A stretch of 64,000 nt of DNA from positions 17,025 to 81,024 of the forward strand of contig VIKE01000022.1 in NCBI GenBank assembly GCA_008080565.1. Direction: 5' to 3'. This document shows positions 46,350 through 55,212 of this stretch, one piece after another. Both the position numbers and the translations under genes were made by a program. A model generated the notes under the pieces. That model ran no database searches, had not been told where the DNA came from, and worked only from the letters and a program-made list of their open reading frames with translations. This stretch comes from Rhodocyclaceae bacterium (lineage in GTDB: Bacteria; Pseudomonadota; Gammaproteobacteria; Burkholderiales; Rhodocyclaceae). Position 1 is the first letter of the stretch. The number at the start of each line of letters is the position of its first letter.

Positions 46350-46756
46350 CCCTCGCGCAGTTCGCACCAGTATTCGAGGACGAGGCCGTAGCGCGGCTCG
46401 TAGGCATGGTTGAGCCCGGTGAAACCGTAGGCGCCGGCGGGGACAGGCGGGTAGGCGTAGGTCGCCTGGTGGATGAGCGGGCGGCCGTCGACGTCAGCGT
46501 GCTGGGCGTAGGTGTAGAGCTTGATGCTGGCGAGGTCGGCCGGTTCGTTGCGAAAGACGATGCGGAACAGCAGGTAGGAGCCGAATTTGATCGGCGCCAC
46601 GGTGTAGGGCGAGGTAGTCGGTCGGGCTTCGACGGTTTTGGTCTCGCCGCCGTAGGTGACGTGGCAGGCCACTGTCTCGCTCGCCCCGGCGTGCGCCGTT
46701 GCGGCGCCGAGGAGCAGGGCGCCGATCAGCGCCCGGCTTCTAGCGCGGAGTGCCAC
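46337..46756 (-). CDS. Exported hypothetical protein, 139 aa
   Basis: From a GTG at 46756 the product starts [20 protein letters not shown], an apparent Sec signal ending AHAGA. The body has strands ETVACHVTYGGETKTVEARP and FGSYLLFRIVFRNEP. I know no family. It overlaps the preceding gene's end by about 14 nt and the capA start by 4 nt (ATGA), so it sits inside an operon. The longer track start lacks a signal and is rejected. Confidence 0.65.
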   Translation of the reverse strand: MALRARSRALIGALLLGAATAHAGASETVACHVTYGGETKTVEARPTTSPYTVAPIKFGSYLLFRIVFRNEPADLASIKLYTYAQHADVDGRPLIHQATYAYPPVPAGAYGFTGLNHAYEPRYGLVLEYWCELREGIAK

Positions 46757-47423
46757 GGTTCGCTGGTTTGAGCACGATGTCGACCGGAATCGGCTGGCCG
46801 TTTTTGGTCGCCGGAGTCGGTTTGGCGCTGGCAAAAAGCAGTTTGCCGCCGGCCTCGATCCGGGCGCTGACGGTGGCGTTGGCCTTCTTGCCCATCAGGT
46901 CGCGGTCGACGGTAGCGCTGAAGGGAATCGGCACCTGGGCGCCATTTAGTTCATAGCGTTGATCGGCCAGCGTGCGCTGGCCGGACTGGATGCGGATCTT
47001 GAGGATGGCATTCGGCGGCAGGGCAATGCGGGTGAGATAGCTGACCGTGCCGGCGATGTCGATGAAGCTGCTGGCCGCCGCCGGCTGCGTTGCGGCCTGG
47101 GGCATGACCGGCGCCACGCTGCCGCGCGTACAGCGGCGCAGGTTGTTCTTGCCATCCTCGAAAATCGCGTCGTCGCCCTTGGTGGCCAGGCGGATGTCGC
47201 CGCTGCGATAGAGGGCGCCGGAGGCGGCTGGCACTTGCGGCAAAACGACGGCCTGGTCGGCGAAGTGCAGTGTCGCCTGCGGTCGACCGGAAATATCGGC
47301 TGAAAATGAAATGTCGATGCGGCTTCCGTTGTCGCAGGTGTAGGCGAGGCGTTCGTCGCTGGCGCTGGCGCTGAGCGGGAGGAGCAGTACAAGCGGCAGC
47401 GCCAGCAGGGGGCAGAGGTTCAT
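46740..47423 (-). CDS. MliC-YbaY fusion protein, exported
   Basis: The 227-aa product has a signal peptide ([20 protein letters not shown]) and an MliC-like domain ([20 protein letters not shown] ... NNLRRCTRG; about residues 25-100), the fold that inhibits C-type lysozyme. A YbaY-type domain follows ([20 protein letters not shown] ... VDIVLKP). The [10 protein letters not shown] segment is encoded by a diverged element copy. The start overlaps the bpt stop (ATGA). Confidence 0.78.
   Translation of the reverse strand: MNLCPLLALPLVLLLPLSASASDERLAYTCDNGSRIDISFSADISGRPQATLHFADQAVVLPQVPAASGALYRSGDIRLATKGDDAIFEDGKNNLRRCTRGSVAPVMPQAATQPAAASSFIDIAGTVSYLTRIALPPNAILKIRIQSGQRTLADQRYELNGAQVPIPFSATVDRDLMGKKANATVSARIEAGGKLLFASAKPTPATKNGQPIPVDIVLKPANRGTPR
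47279..47312 (-). repeat. GGTTGACCGTGG element, copy 12 (MliC-YbaY gene)
   Basis: On the minus strand CATTTCATTTTCAGCC then ATATTTCCGGTCGACCGC. It is sense and in frame within the MliC-like domain, more diverged than intergenic copies. Confidence 0.65.
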
Positions 47424-48163
47424 GGGTTTTCCGGTTTTGGGAGAGGAATCCAGCGCCCGTCGAGCAGACCTTCGATGGGATGAAAGGCAGATTTGTAGGC
47501 CATCTTGCGGCTTTCGGCAATCCAGTAGCCGAGGTACAGGTAAGGTAGGCCGAGGGCGGCGCACTGGGCAGCTTGCCACAGGATGTTGTAGGTGCCGAAA
47601 CTGGCGTGCTGGATGTCCGGGTCGTAAAAGGTGTAGACCGACGACAGGCCGTCGTCGAGGACGTCGATCAGGCTCACCATGCGCACGATGCCGTTTTCCG
47701 AGAACTCGATCAGCCGCGTGTCGACGCGGCTTTGCAGAAGGAACTGGGCGTACTGGTCGTGGCTGTCCTCGTCCATGCCACCGCCGGGGTGGCGGGCCTG
47801 CTGATAACGGTTGTAGAGCAGGTAATGCTCTTCGTAATAAAGCAGCGGCAGTTCGCGGGCGCGCAGGTTGGCGTGGTGCTTTGTGGCCCGGCGCTGGCTG
47901 CGGTTGGGCTGCAGCTCGGCGACCGGCAGGCGCACCGGTATGCAGGCCTGGCATTTGTCGCAATGCGGCCGGTAGGTGAAGATGCCGCTGCGGCGGAAGC
48001 CGGCACGAACCAGCGTGCTGTAGATTTGGCTGTCGATCAGGTGGGCCGGCGTCGCCACCTGTGAGCGCGCCTCGCGGTCGGCCAGATAGCTGCACGGATA
48101 GGGCGAGGTAGCGTAGTACTGGAGCAGCGAGAAGGGGAGCTCGGCGTCGTCAGGCTGGGCCAT
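47420..48163 (-). CDS. bpt: Aspartate/glutamate leucyltransferase
   Basis: The 247-aa enzyme moves leucine from Leu-tRNA to N-terminal Asp/Glu for ClpS-ClpAP degradation. Typical are [36 protein letters not shown] and [18 protein letters not shown]. It lies directly after aat on the same strand, the usual N-end-rule pair. Confidence 0.95.
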   Translation of the reverse strand: MAQPDDAELPFSLLQYYATSPYPCSYLADREARSQVATPAHLIDSQIYSTLVRAGFRRSGIFTYRPHCDKCQACIPVRLPVAELQPNRSQRRATKHHANLRARELPLLYYEEHYLLYNRYQQARHPGGGMDEDSHDQYAQFLLQSRVDTRLIEFSENGIVRMVSLIDVLDDGLSSVYTFYDPDIQHASFGTYNILWQAAQCAALGLPYLYLGYWIAESRKMAYKSAFHPIEGLLDGRWIPLPKPENP

Positions 48164-48166
48164 GGC

Positions 48167-48871
48167 TTACCACGCGAGTTCGAGTTGCTTGGCCGACCAG
48201 CGGACGCGCGCCGACTCGGCTGCGGTCAACGCCGACAGCCGGGCCAAAAACGAGTCCCGCGGAATTTCGCGGCCGCCGAGCGAGGCGAGGTGGTCGGTAT
48301 GCATCTGACAATCAATCATGCCGAATTGGTTGGCCACAAGATAACTCACGAGATAGGCAAAGGCGACCTTCGATGCGTCGCTGCGATGGGAGAACATCGA
48401 TTCGCCGTAGAACATGCGACCGATCGCCAGCCCGTACAGGCCGCCGACCAGCGTATCTCCCTCATAGCTTTCGACCGAGTGCGCCCAGCCGAGTTCATGC
48501 AGGCGGCAGTAGGCTTCCTTCATTTCCGGCGTGATCCAGGTGCCATCCTGGCCGGCCCGTGGCGTCGTCGCGCAGGCGTCCATGACACCGGGAAAATTGG
48601 TGTCGAAGCGGACCGCGAATTTCCCCGCGCGCAGCGTTTTCCGCAGCGAACGGGTCAGCCGGAACTCTTCGGGAAACAGCACCATGCGCGGATCGGGCGA
48701 ATACCACAGGGGCAGGCTATCGACCGTTCCCCACGGGAAAATGCCCCGCCGGTAGGCGTCGAGCAGACGGTCCGGCTGCAGGCCGCCACCGACGGCGAGC
48801 AGGCCGCCCATTTCTTCCCGGGCCATGTCGACCGGTGGGAAAAGGTCGTGCGGGCCGAGAAACGGGATCAT
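48167..48871 (-). CDS. aat: Leucyl/phenylalanyl-tRNA--protein transferase
   Basis: This 234-aa enzyme adds Leu or Phe to N-terminal Lys/Arg of proteins. GLLAVGGGLQPDRLLDAYRR, GIFPW and GESMFSHRSDASKVAFAYLV are diagnostic. The C-terminal tail is variable. It forms an operon with bpt, 3 nt apart. Confidence 0.95.
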   Translation of the reverse strand: MIPFLGPHDLFPPVDMAREEMGGLLAVGGGLQPDRLLDAYRRGIFPWGTVDSLPLWYSPDPRMVLFPEEFRLTRSLRKTLRAGKFAVRFDTNFPGVMDACATTPRAGQDGTWITPEMKEAYCRLHELGWAHSVESYEGDTLVGGLYGLAIGRMFYGESMFSHRSDASKVAFAYLVSYLVANQFGMIDCQMHTDHLASLGGREIPRDSFLARLSALTAAESARVRWSAKQLELAW

Positions 48872-48887
48872 GCGTGATCGTTAAAAA

Positions 48888-50036
48888 CTAGCGGGCGCTG
48901 TTGGTGGCGTGCCAGGTGACCGGCTTGACCTGCTGTTCGAGCTTGATTTCGCAGGCCGGATCGTCGCATTCCTCATGCTTCATGAAGGCGATGACATGGT
49001 CGGCATCGAGCCGGATGCCGATTTTTTCGCCGAGCGCATGATTGTGGTGCGACGGAACCAGCGACAGGACCTGCGTGCCGCTGGCCAGACGCAGCGTATA
49101 CAGGATGTCGGCGCCGCGGAAAGCCTTGTTCAGCACTTCGGCCTGGACGGCGCTGGTGTCGTCGTGAACGATATCGTCCGGCCGCAACAGCACGTCGACT
49201 TTGCAGCCGTTGTCGCAGGCGGCGCAGGTTTCGTTGCACTCGACCGGGGTGTCGGAAGTCAGCGTGCCGAGTTCCATACGCACACTGTTGTTGTCGCCGA
49301 CCGTGCCAGTCACCAGCACGCCCTGACCGATGAAGTCGGCGACGAAACGATTGGCCGGCCGGTGATACAGGTTGTACGGGACGTCCCACTGCTGGATGCG
49401 GCCTTCGTACATGATGCCGATCTCGTCGGCCATGGCGAACGCCTCGTTCTGGTCGTGCGTGACCATGACTGCCGTCGAACCTTCGCGCTTGAGAATTTCG
49501 CGCACCTCGGCCGACAGCCGCTCGCGCAGGCCGACGTCGAGGTTGGAAAATGGTTCGTCGAGCAGGATCAGTTCCGGCCGCGGCGCCAGGGCGCGGGCCA
49601 GCGCTACGCGCTGCTGTTGGCCGCCGGAAAGCTCATGCGGAAACTTGCTGCCCTGTCCATGCAGGCCGACCGTCGCCAGCAATTGACGAACACGCAGATG
49701 GGCGTCCTCGCCCGGATTGCGACCGAGGCCGAAGGCGACATTTGCTTCGATGGAAAGGTGCGGAAACAGCGCGTAATCCTGAAAAACCATGCCGATCCGC
49801 CGCTTCTCGGGGGAGACTCGCTGGCCGGCCTGGCTGACGACTTTGCCATGCAGGCGGATTTCGCCACCGGCGATGTCCTCGAAGCCGGCAATGCAGCGCA
49901 GCAAAGTCGTCTTGCCGCAGCCGGAAGGACCAAGCAGGCAGGCGATGCTGCCGGCTTCGAGCGAGAAGTTCACGCCGTCGACGACGGTGTGGTTGCCGTA
50001 GCGCTGGACGACGCCATTTAGTTCAAGTTGGGCCAT
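48888..50036 (-). CDS. fbpC: Fe(3+) ABC transporter ATPase with Cys-rich insert
   Basis: The 382-aa ATPase has Walker A GPSGCGKTT (about 36), signature LSGGQQQRVA, Walker B LILLDEPFSNLD and a C-terminal TOBE-like region, matching FbpC. An unusual insert CNETCAACDNGC (about residues 267-278) and a second cluster HEECDDPAC near the C-terminus give six more Cys than a typical FbpC needs. They could bind iron or a cluster and regulate transport; this is inference. Divergent from fbpB. Confidence 0.9.
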   Translation of the reverse strand: MAQLELNGVVQRYGNHTVVDGVNFSLEAGSIACLLGPSGCGKTTLLRCIAGFEDIAGGEIRLHGKVVSQAGQRVSPEKRRIGMVFQDYALFPHLSIEANVAFGLGRNPGEDAHLRVRQLLATVGLHGQGSKFPHELSGGQQQRVALARALAPRPELILLDEPFSNLDVGLRERLSAEVREILKREGSTAVMVTHDQNEAFAMADEIGIMYEGRIQQWDVPYNLYHRPANRFVADFIGQGVLVTGTVGDNNSVRMELGTLTSDTPVECNETCAACDNGCKVDVLLRPDDIVHDDTSAVQAEVLNKAFRGADILYTLRLASGTQVLSLVPSHHNHALGEKIGIRLDADHVIAFMKHEECDDPACEIKLEQQVKPVTWHATNSAR

Positions 50037-50066
50037 AGCGGTCGATTATAATTCGCATTCACACAC
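50037..50066. promoter_or_regulatory. Divergent fbpC/fbpB promoter region
   Basis: Only 30 bp separate the two divergent starts. TATAAT at 50047-50052 is a perfect -10 for the plus strand but leaves a leader of about 8 nt. The AT-rich GATTATAATTCGCATT is weakly Fur-box-like; I cannot confirm it. Confidence 0.4.
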
Positions 50067-51704
50067 ATGCGTACCGCCCTTTATTCCCCCCTGCTGACGG
50101 TCGGAATCGTCGTCGCCCTGCTGGCTGGATTGCCGGTGGCCAGCGTCGGCCTCAATCTCTTTGTTGGCGGCACCAGCGCTACCTGGACGCATCTGGCCGA
50201 CACCGTACTTTCCGAATACATCGCCAATTCGCTCTGGCTGTGCCTCGGCGTTGGCTGCGGCGTCGGCATCGTCGGCGTGGCGACGGCCTGGCTGACGGCC
50301 ATGCACGAATTCCCCGGTCGGCGCTTCTTCGAATGGGCCATGGTCCTGCCACTGGCTGTTCCGGCCTATGTCATGGCTTACGTGTACACCGATTTCCTGC
50401 AGTTCGTCGGCCCGGTGCAGACTTTCCTGCGCGACACCTTCGGCTGGGAACACGGCGACTACTGGTTTCCGGACATCCGCACCTTGCCCGGCGCCATGCT
50501 GATGTTCGTCAGCGTGCTCTATCCCTACGTTTACCTGCTCGCCCGCACGGCCTTTCTCGAACGCGCCAGCGGCATGCTGGAAGCGGCACGCACGCTGGGC
50601 ATGGGGCCATGGCGGGGCTTCTTCGCCGTATCCCTGCCGTTGGCTCGTCCGGCTATCGTCGCCGGCATCGCGCTGGCGCTTATGGAAACGCTAGCCGACT
50701 ACGGCACGGTGGCCTATTTCGCGGTCAACACCTTTACCACCGGCATTTACCGCGCCTGGTTCTCGCTCGGCGACCGCGTCGCTGCCGCCCAACTGGCTGC
50801 CATGCTGCTCGCCTTCGTGCTCTTCCTGCTCATGGCCGAACGCACCTCGCGGGGCCGGGCGCGCTATCACAACACGACCGGCCGCAACCGGCCGATGGCT
50901 GGCGCCCGGTTGCGCGGTCCGGCTGCCTGGCTGGCGACGCTGGCTTGTGCGGTGCCCTTGCTGCTCGGTTTCGTGCTGCCAGCAATCCTGCTGCTCAAAA
51001 TGGCCCTGACCGAAGGTGACGCCCAGTTCGGCGAACGCTTCCTGGTGCTCGCCCGCAACAGTTTCGTGCTGGCCGGCGTGACGGCCGCCATCGCGGTCAT
51101 GCTCGCCCTGCTTATGGGCTACGGCGCCCGCCTGTCGAAAACGACCTTTGCCAACGGCCTGAACCGCCTTGTCGGTCTGGGCTACGCGGTGCCGGGGGCG
51201 GTGATCGCGGTCGGCGTGCTGATTCCCGTGACGCGCCTCGACAACTGGCTGGCCGGGCAATGGGAGCTGTGGTTCGGCCACAACCCCGGACTGTTGCTGA
51301 CCGGCGGCATCGCCGCGCTGATCTACGCCTATCTCGTGCGTTTCCTCGCGGTGGCGCTCCACACGGTTGAATCCAGCCTGGCCAAGATCACGCCGAACAT
51401 GGACGACGCGGCTCGCAGCCTGGGCCTGGGGCAGGGCGAAACCCTGCGCCGCGTGCATGTGCCGATGCTGCGCGGCAGTCTGCTGACGGCGGGTTTGCTG
51501 GTTTTTGTCGATGTGATGAAGGAATTGCCGGCCACTCTGGTCATGCGGCCCTTCAATTTCGATACGCTGGCGACGCAGGCCTATACGCTGGCCTCGGATG
51601 AGCGGCTGGCCGAGGCATCGACGGCCGCCCTGGCCATCGTCGCCGTGGGTTTGTTGCCGCTGATCGCCCTGTCGCGGCAAATTACGGCAGCGCGCCGGCA
51701 CTAG
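50067..51704 (+). CDS. fbpB: Fe(3+) ABC transporter permease
   Basis: The 545-aa permease is the fused double-length FbpB type with two BPD transport domains and about 12 helices; each half has an EAA-like loop (EAARTLGMGPWRGFFAVSLP and DDAARSLGLGQGETLRRVHV). It moves ferric iron across the inner membrane with FbpC and the binding protein FbpA. Confidence 0.92.
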   Translation: MRTALYSPLLTVGIVVALLAGLPVASVGLNLFVGGTSATWTHLADTVLSEYIANSLWLCLGVGCGVGIVGVATAWLTAMHEFPGRRFFEWAMVLPLAVPAYVMAYVYTDFLQFVGPVQTFLRDTFGWEHGDYWFPDIRTLPGAMLMFVSVLYPYVYLLARTAFLERASGMLEAARTLGMGPWRGFFAVSLPLARPAIVAGIALALMETLADYGTVAYFAVNTFTTGIYRAWFSLGDRVAAAQLAAMLLAFVLFLLMAERTSRGRARYHNTTGRNRPMAGARLRGPAAWLATLACAVPLLLGFVLPAILLLKMALTEGDAQFGERFLVLARNSFVLAGVTAAIAVMLALLMGYGARLSKTTFANGLNRLVGLGYAVPGAVIAVGVLIPVTRLDNWLAGQWELWFGHNPGLLLTGGIAALIYAYLVRFLAVALHTVESSLAKITPNMDDAARSLGLGQGETLRRVHVPMLRGSLLTAGLLVFVDVMKELPATLVMRPFNFDTLATQAYTLASDERLAEASTAALAIVAVGLLPLIALSRQITAARRH

Positions 51705-51743
51705 CCGGCTTTCTTCGTTTTTGGTTGAGAACCAGGCAGATCG

Positions 51744-52388
51744 CTAGTGTTTCTCTGGCGGCTGCGGCGAAGCGTCCGGATTGTCGTCTTCTTCGAGAAA
51801 AAGCAGGTCCATGCTCAGCAGGCTGGTATCGGTCCCGAAGTGGCTCGGCTCCTCCGCTTCGTCGGCCGAGAGGGGTAAGTCGGAAGACGAAAATTCGATG
51901 AGGTTGCCAGGTTTGCTGTCGGGAAGTGGCGGATAAATCGCTTCTCCGGACGGTGGAGGGGCGATGGAGTGGGTAAATTCGATGACGTTGTCCGGCCTGG
52001 TCTCGATGGACTTGGTGATTTCGTCGGGCAACGGGACGCTCGGCGCATCCAGGATCACAGCGGGAAGAACCATGCCGTCGGGAGGTGTGGCACCCTTTTG
52101 CAGCAGCAGATCGGTAATGTCCCGATGCCCTTTTCTCAAAGCCAGGCGCAGTGGCGCTCCCGGGCCATCGCTGGCGATGGCGTCTGGATTGGCGCCTCGG
52201 TTGAGCAGCTCACGAACGATCGCCAGGTTCCCTTCAAAGCAGGCGGTACGTAGCGGCAAGCCGCTGTAGCCGTGCATGTCGGGCAGTTCGATGTCACCGC
52301 CATTGTCCAGCGCATTGAGCACGCCACTCAAGCTGCCTGAGTGGATTGCGTCAATCAGTTTGTTTCTTGTAAGACCTTTGACCGTCAT
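51744..52388 (-). CDS. Ankyrin-repeat protein, cytosolic
   Basis: The 214-aa protein has about three ankyrin units (GGDIELPDMHGYSGLPLRTA, GANPDAIASDGPGAPLRLAL) and an acidic, Pro-rich C-terminal half with two similar NVIEF/NLIEF segments. No signal peptide. It lies 65 nt downstream of fbpA on the same strand. The function is unknown. Confidence 0.75.
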   Translation of the reverse strand: MTVKGLTRNKLIDAIHSGSLSGVLNALDNGGDIELPDMHGYSGLPLRTACFEGNLAIVRELLNRGANPDAIASDGPGAPLRLALRKGHRDITDLLLQKGATPPDGMVLPAVILDAPSVPLPDEITKSIETRPDNVIEFTHSIAPPPSGEAIYPPLPDSKPGNLIEFSSSDLPLSADEAEEPSHFGTDTSLLSMDLLFLEEDDNPDASPQPPEKH

Positions 52389-52453
52389 TTTCCAGTTATC
52401 CCATAGGCCCCGGGAATTGTAGGGAATTGCCGGGGCTTTGGCGAGAACTGGCG

Positions 52454-53470
52454 TTATTTGAATCCGGCCCGGTCAAAAATGATCTGGGCTTTGGTCTGGT
52501 ACATGGCCAGATCTTTGACTGGCAGTTTGTCGGCCTTGAACTTGCCCATGGCATCCAGTGCCGGATTCGCCACTTTTACGCTGTCGACCGCAGGCCATTC
52601 GTTGTTGCCATCGGCGAAATAGCGCTGCGCCTGATCGGAGGCCAGGTATTCGAGGAACTGGATGGCCGCTTCGCGATGCGGCGCAGTCTTCAGCACGCCG
52701 CCGCCGGAAACGTTGATGTGGGCGCCATTTCCGCTCTGGTCCGGCCAGACGATGCCGACCCGCTCCATCATTTTCAGTTCTTCCACCTTGGTCGAGCGGA
52801 GCAGGCGAGCCACGTAGTAGGTATTCGAAATGGCGACGCCGCATTCGCCGGCTGCAACCGCCTTGATCTGGTCGGTGTCGCCGCCCTTCGGGGCGCGGGC
52901 GAAATTGGCGACCATGCCACGGGCCAGTTCTTCAGCCTTGGCTTCGCCTTGGTGAGCGATGATCGATGCCATCAGCGACAGGTTGTAGGGGTGCGAACCG
53001 GAGCGCGAGCAGAATTTGCCTTTGAGCTTCGGATTGGCCAGGTCGGCGTAGTTCTGCACGTCTTCCGGCTTGACTGCGAGCTTGTTGTAAACGATTACCC
53101 GCGCCCGTGTCGAAAACGAAAACCAGTCTTCGGTGCGCAAGTGGGCCGGGATGCGTGATTCGAGCAGCTTAGACGAAATCGGAGCAAACAGGCCAAGTTC
53201 ATGCGCTTTGGCCAGGCGGGCTGCATCAACGGTCAGGAAAATGTCGGCGGGGCTGTTGGCACCCTCGTTCTTGATCCGCTCGAGAAGTTCATCCTCCTTG
53301 CCTTCAATCCGGTTGATCTTGATGCCGGTCTGTTGCGTGAAGTTGGCATAGAGTGCCTCATCCGTCTGATAGTGGCGGGCGGAATACAGGTTGAGGATCT
53401 TTTCCTGCGCAAACGCAGGGCAGGCAACGGTAAAAGTTGCGGCGGCGATCAGGGCGGGCATCAGCTTCAT
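52454..53470 (-). CDS. fbpA: Fe(3+)-binding periplasmic protein
   Basis: The 338-aa solute-binding protein has a signal peptide (MKLMPALIAAATFTVACPAF) and the FbpA/FutA pattern (KILNLYSARHYQTDEALYAN, SGSHPYNLSLMASIIAHQGE, SNTYYVARLL with the Tyr pair that binds iron). A strong Fur box lies 58 nt upstream. It should serve FbpBC although an ankyrin gene separates them. Confidence 0.94.
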   Translation of the reverse strand: MKLMPALIAAATFTVACPAFAQEKILNLYSARHYQTDEALYANFTQQTGIKINRIEGKEDELLERIKNEGANSPADIFLTVDAARLAKAHELGLFAPISSKLLESRIPAHLRTEDWFSFSTRARVIVYNKLAVKPEDVQNYADLANPKLKGKFCSRSGSHPYNLSLMASIIAHQGEAKAEELARGMVANFARAPKGGDTDQIKAVAAGECGVAISNTYYVARLLRSTKVEELKMMERVGIVWPDQSGNGAHINVSGGGVLKTAPHREAAIQFLEYLASDQAQRYFADGNNEWPAVDSVKVANPALDAMGKFKADKLPVKDLAMYQTKAQIIFDRAGFK

Positions 53471-53527
53471 GCAGGAACTCCGGCAGGATATGAGAATGGC
53501 CTCAGTTTACTTGCTGCGGGAAAATAT

Positions 53528-53546
53528 GTAAATGAGAATGATTATC
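53528..53546 (-). promoter_or_regulatory. Fur box upstream of fbpA
   Basis: GTAAATGAGAATGATTATC matches the 19-bp Fur consensus GATAATGATAATCATTATC at 15 of 19 positions. It is 58 nt before the fbpA start, so iron repression of fbpA is expected. Confidence 0.8.
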
Positions 53547-53562
53547 TTCTTTGGGTGTAAAA

Positions 53563-53583
53563 AAAGCGGCTCGAAGCCGCTTT
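53563..53583 (-). terminator. Terminator of NlpC/P60 gene
   Basis: AAAGCGGCT and AGCCGCTTT form a perfect stem. On the minus strand it is followed by TTTTTTTACACCC directly after the NlpC/P60 stop. Confidence 0.83.
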
Positions 53584-53586
53584 CGT

Positions 53587-54096
53587 CTAGTTACCTTCGA
53601 GTATTCGTCGCGCCCCGTTGTAGCGGGTCATCCAGTAGTTGCTCTCCATGCTTTCAACGCGTACTTCGGCGCCTTTGCGCGGAGCATGCAGGAAATGGTT
53701 GTCGCCGAGATAAATGCCGACGTGCGAAAAGGTGCGGCGCATGGTGTTGAAAAAGACCAGATCGCCTGGCTTCAACTGGTTGGCATCGACCTGCTGGCCG
53801 ACTTCGCTCATTTCGCGGGCGGTGCGTGGTAGCGAGGTGCCGGTGCTGTCCTTGAACACCAGACGGACGAAACCGCTGCAGTCCAGACCGCTGTCTTCGT
53901 CGTTGCCGCCCCAGCGATAACGAACGCCAACCAGCTTCAGACCTTGCAGGATGACATCCTGAGCGGCGTTGGTGTAACGTTCAAAAAATGACTGTTGTTC
54001 TTCTGGCTTGCGAATCGATTCTGCTGCCGATGGCGCACTGATCCCGCCGACGAGCAGCGAGGAGGCGAGCAGAAGCGAAACCAGTACTTTATGCAT
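53587..54096 (-). CDS. NlpC/P60 cell-wall endopeptidase
   Basis: The 169-aa enzyme has a signal peptide (MHKVLVSLLLASSLLVGG) and an NlpC/P60 domain with catalytic Cys in LDCSGFV, His in FSHVGIYLG and a third residue in HFLHAPRKG. It cleaves peptide cross-links of peptidoglycan in the periplasm. The start at 54096 gives a normal signal; the longer track ORF does not. Confidence 0.92.
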   Translation of the reverse strand: MHKVLVSLLLASSLLVGGISAPSAAESIRKPEEQQSFFERYTNAAQDVILQGLKLVGVRYRWGGNDEDSGLDCSGFVRLVFKDSTGTSLPRTAREMSEVGQQVDANQLKPGDLVFFNTMRRTFSHVGIYLGDNHFLHAPRKGAEVRVESMESNYWMTRYNGARRILEGN

Positions 54097-54215
54097 AGCG
54101 GCGAAATATATTTGAAAAGTAGTCGGCTGTAAAGGCGATGAAAATTCAGCATCTGCAACTATGTTCATAGTCTGTAATTATGAATACAATTTCGTTCCCA
54201 AGGCGCGAGGCAAAC

Positions 54216-55211
54216 ATGGATTCCTTCAAGGCACTGCTGATTGAAGAATGCGATGGCAAGGTGAGCAGTGGCTTTGTCCAGATGGACGAAAGCGGGCTTG
54301 ATGCCGGGAACGTGACGATCAAGGTTGCCTATTCGAGCATCAATTACAAGGATGCGCTGGCCGCAACGGGGGCCGGCAAGATCATTCGGCGCTTTCCATG
54401 CGTCGGGGGCATCGACCTCTCCGGAACGGTGATCGAGAGTGGCGATGCACGCTTCAAGCCGGGCGATCCGGTGATTGCCACGAGTTTTGATATCGGCGTC
54501 GCGCATCACGGCGGCTATGCCGAATTCGCCCGGGTGCCGGGTGACTGGGTGGTGCCGTTGCCGGCCGGCCTGTCGCTCTATGATGCGATGGCCTTGGGCA
54601 CCGCCGGGTTTACCGCGGCGCTGGCCATTGTCCGCATGGAAGAAAACGGTTTGCGACCGAGCAAGGGGCCGGTCATCGTCACCGGCGCCACCGGCGGCGT
54701 CGGTAGCCTGGCGGTCGATATGCTGGCCAGGATTGGTTATCACGTGGTGGCGCTGACCGGCAAGGAGAGCGAAGCGGATTACTTGCGTGGCCTGGGGGCC
54801 GCCGAGGTCATGCTGCGCCAGAGTCTGGACCTGTCGAAAATCAGGCCGCTGGATCGGGCGCGCTGGGCGGGGGCCGTGGACAATCTCGGGGGGGATGTTC
54901 TGGCCTGGATCGCCAGCACCATGGAGCAGGGCGGCACTATCGCCAGCATCGGGCTGGCGGCCAGCATGTCGCTGAACACGACGGTGGCGCCTTTTATCCT
55001 GCGTGGGGTTTCCTTGCTCGGCGTCGATTCGGGCTATATCCGGGAGCCTTATCGGAGCGGTGTCTGGCAACGTCTGGCCAGCGATTTGCGTCCACCACAT
55101 TTGGCCGCGATGTCGCGCCGGATTCCGTTTGACGATCTGCCGGCCACTTTCGGTGATTACATTGCCGGACAGGCCAAGGGGCGAGTGGTGGTGGACATTG
55201 GCGGAGGCTGA
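54216..55211 (+). CDS. acuI: Acrylyl-CoA reductase (AcuI/YhdH family)
   Basis: The 331-aa medium-chain reductase without zinc has YSSINYKDALAATGAGKIIR, VGGIDLSGTV and the NADPH fold VTGATGGVGSLAVDMLARIG. AcuI reduces acrylyl-CoA to propionyl-CoA. The next-but-one gene encodes a propionyl-CoA synthetase, so the operon centres on C3 acyl-CoA. The start at 54216 is the family start. Confidence 0.88.
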   Translation: MDSFKALLIEECDGKVSSGFVQMDESGLDAGNVTIKVAYSSINYKDALAATGAGKIIRRFPCVGGIDLSGTVIESGDARFKPGDPVIATSFDIGVAHHGGYAEFARVPGDWVVPLPAGLSLYDAMALGTAGFTAALAIVRMEENGLRPSKGPVIVTGATGGVGSLAVDMLARIGYHVVALTGKESEADYLRGLGAAEVMLRQSLDLSKIRPLDRARWAGAVDNLGGDVLAWIASTMEQGGTIASIGLAASMSLNTTVAPFILRGVSLLGVDSGYIREPYRSGVWQRLASDLRPPHLAAMSRRIPFDDLPATFGDYIAGQAKGRVVVDIGGG

Positions 55212-55212
55212 C

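Noticed and set aside
48220-48260. Element copy near the end of aat
   Set aside because: CGGTCAAC and GGCCAAAA are present but the spacing is off by one and the middle does not match.
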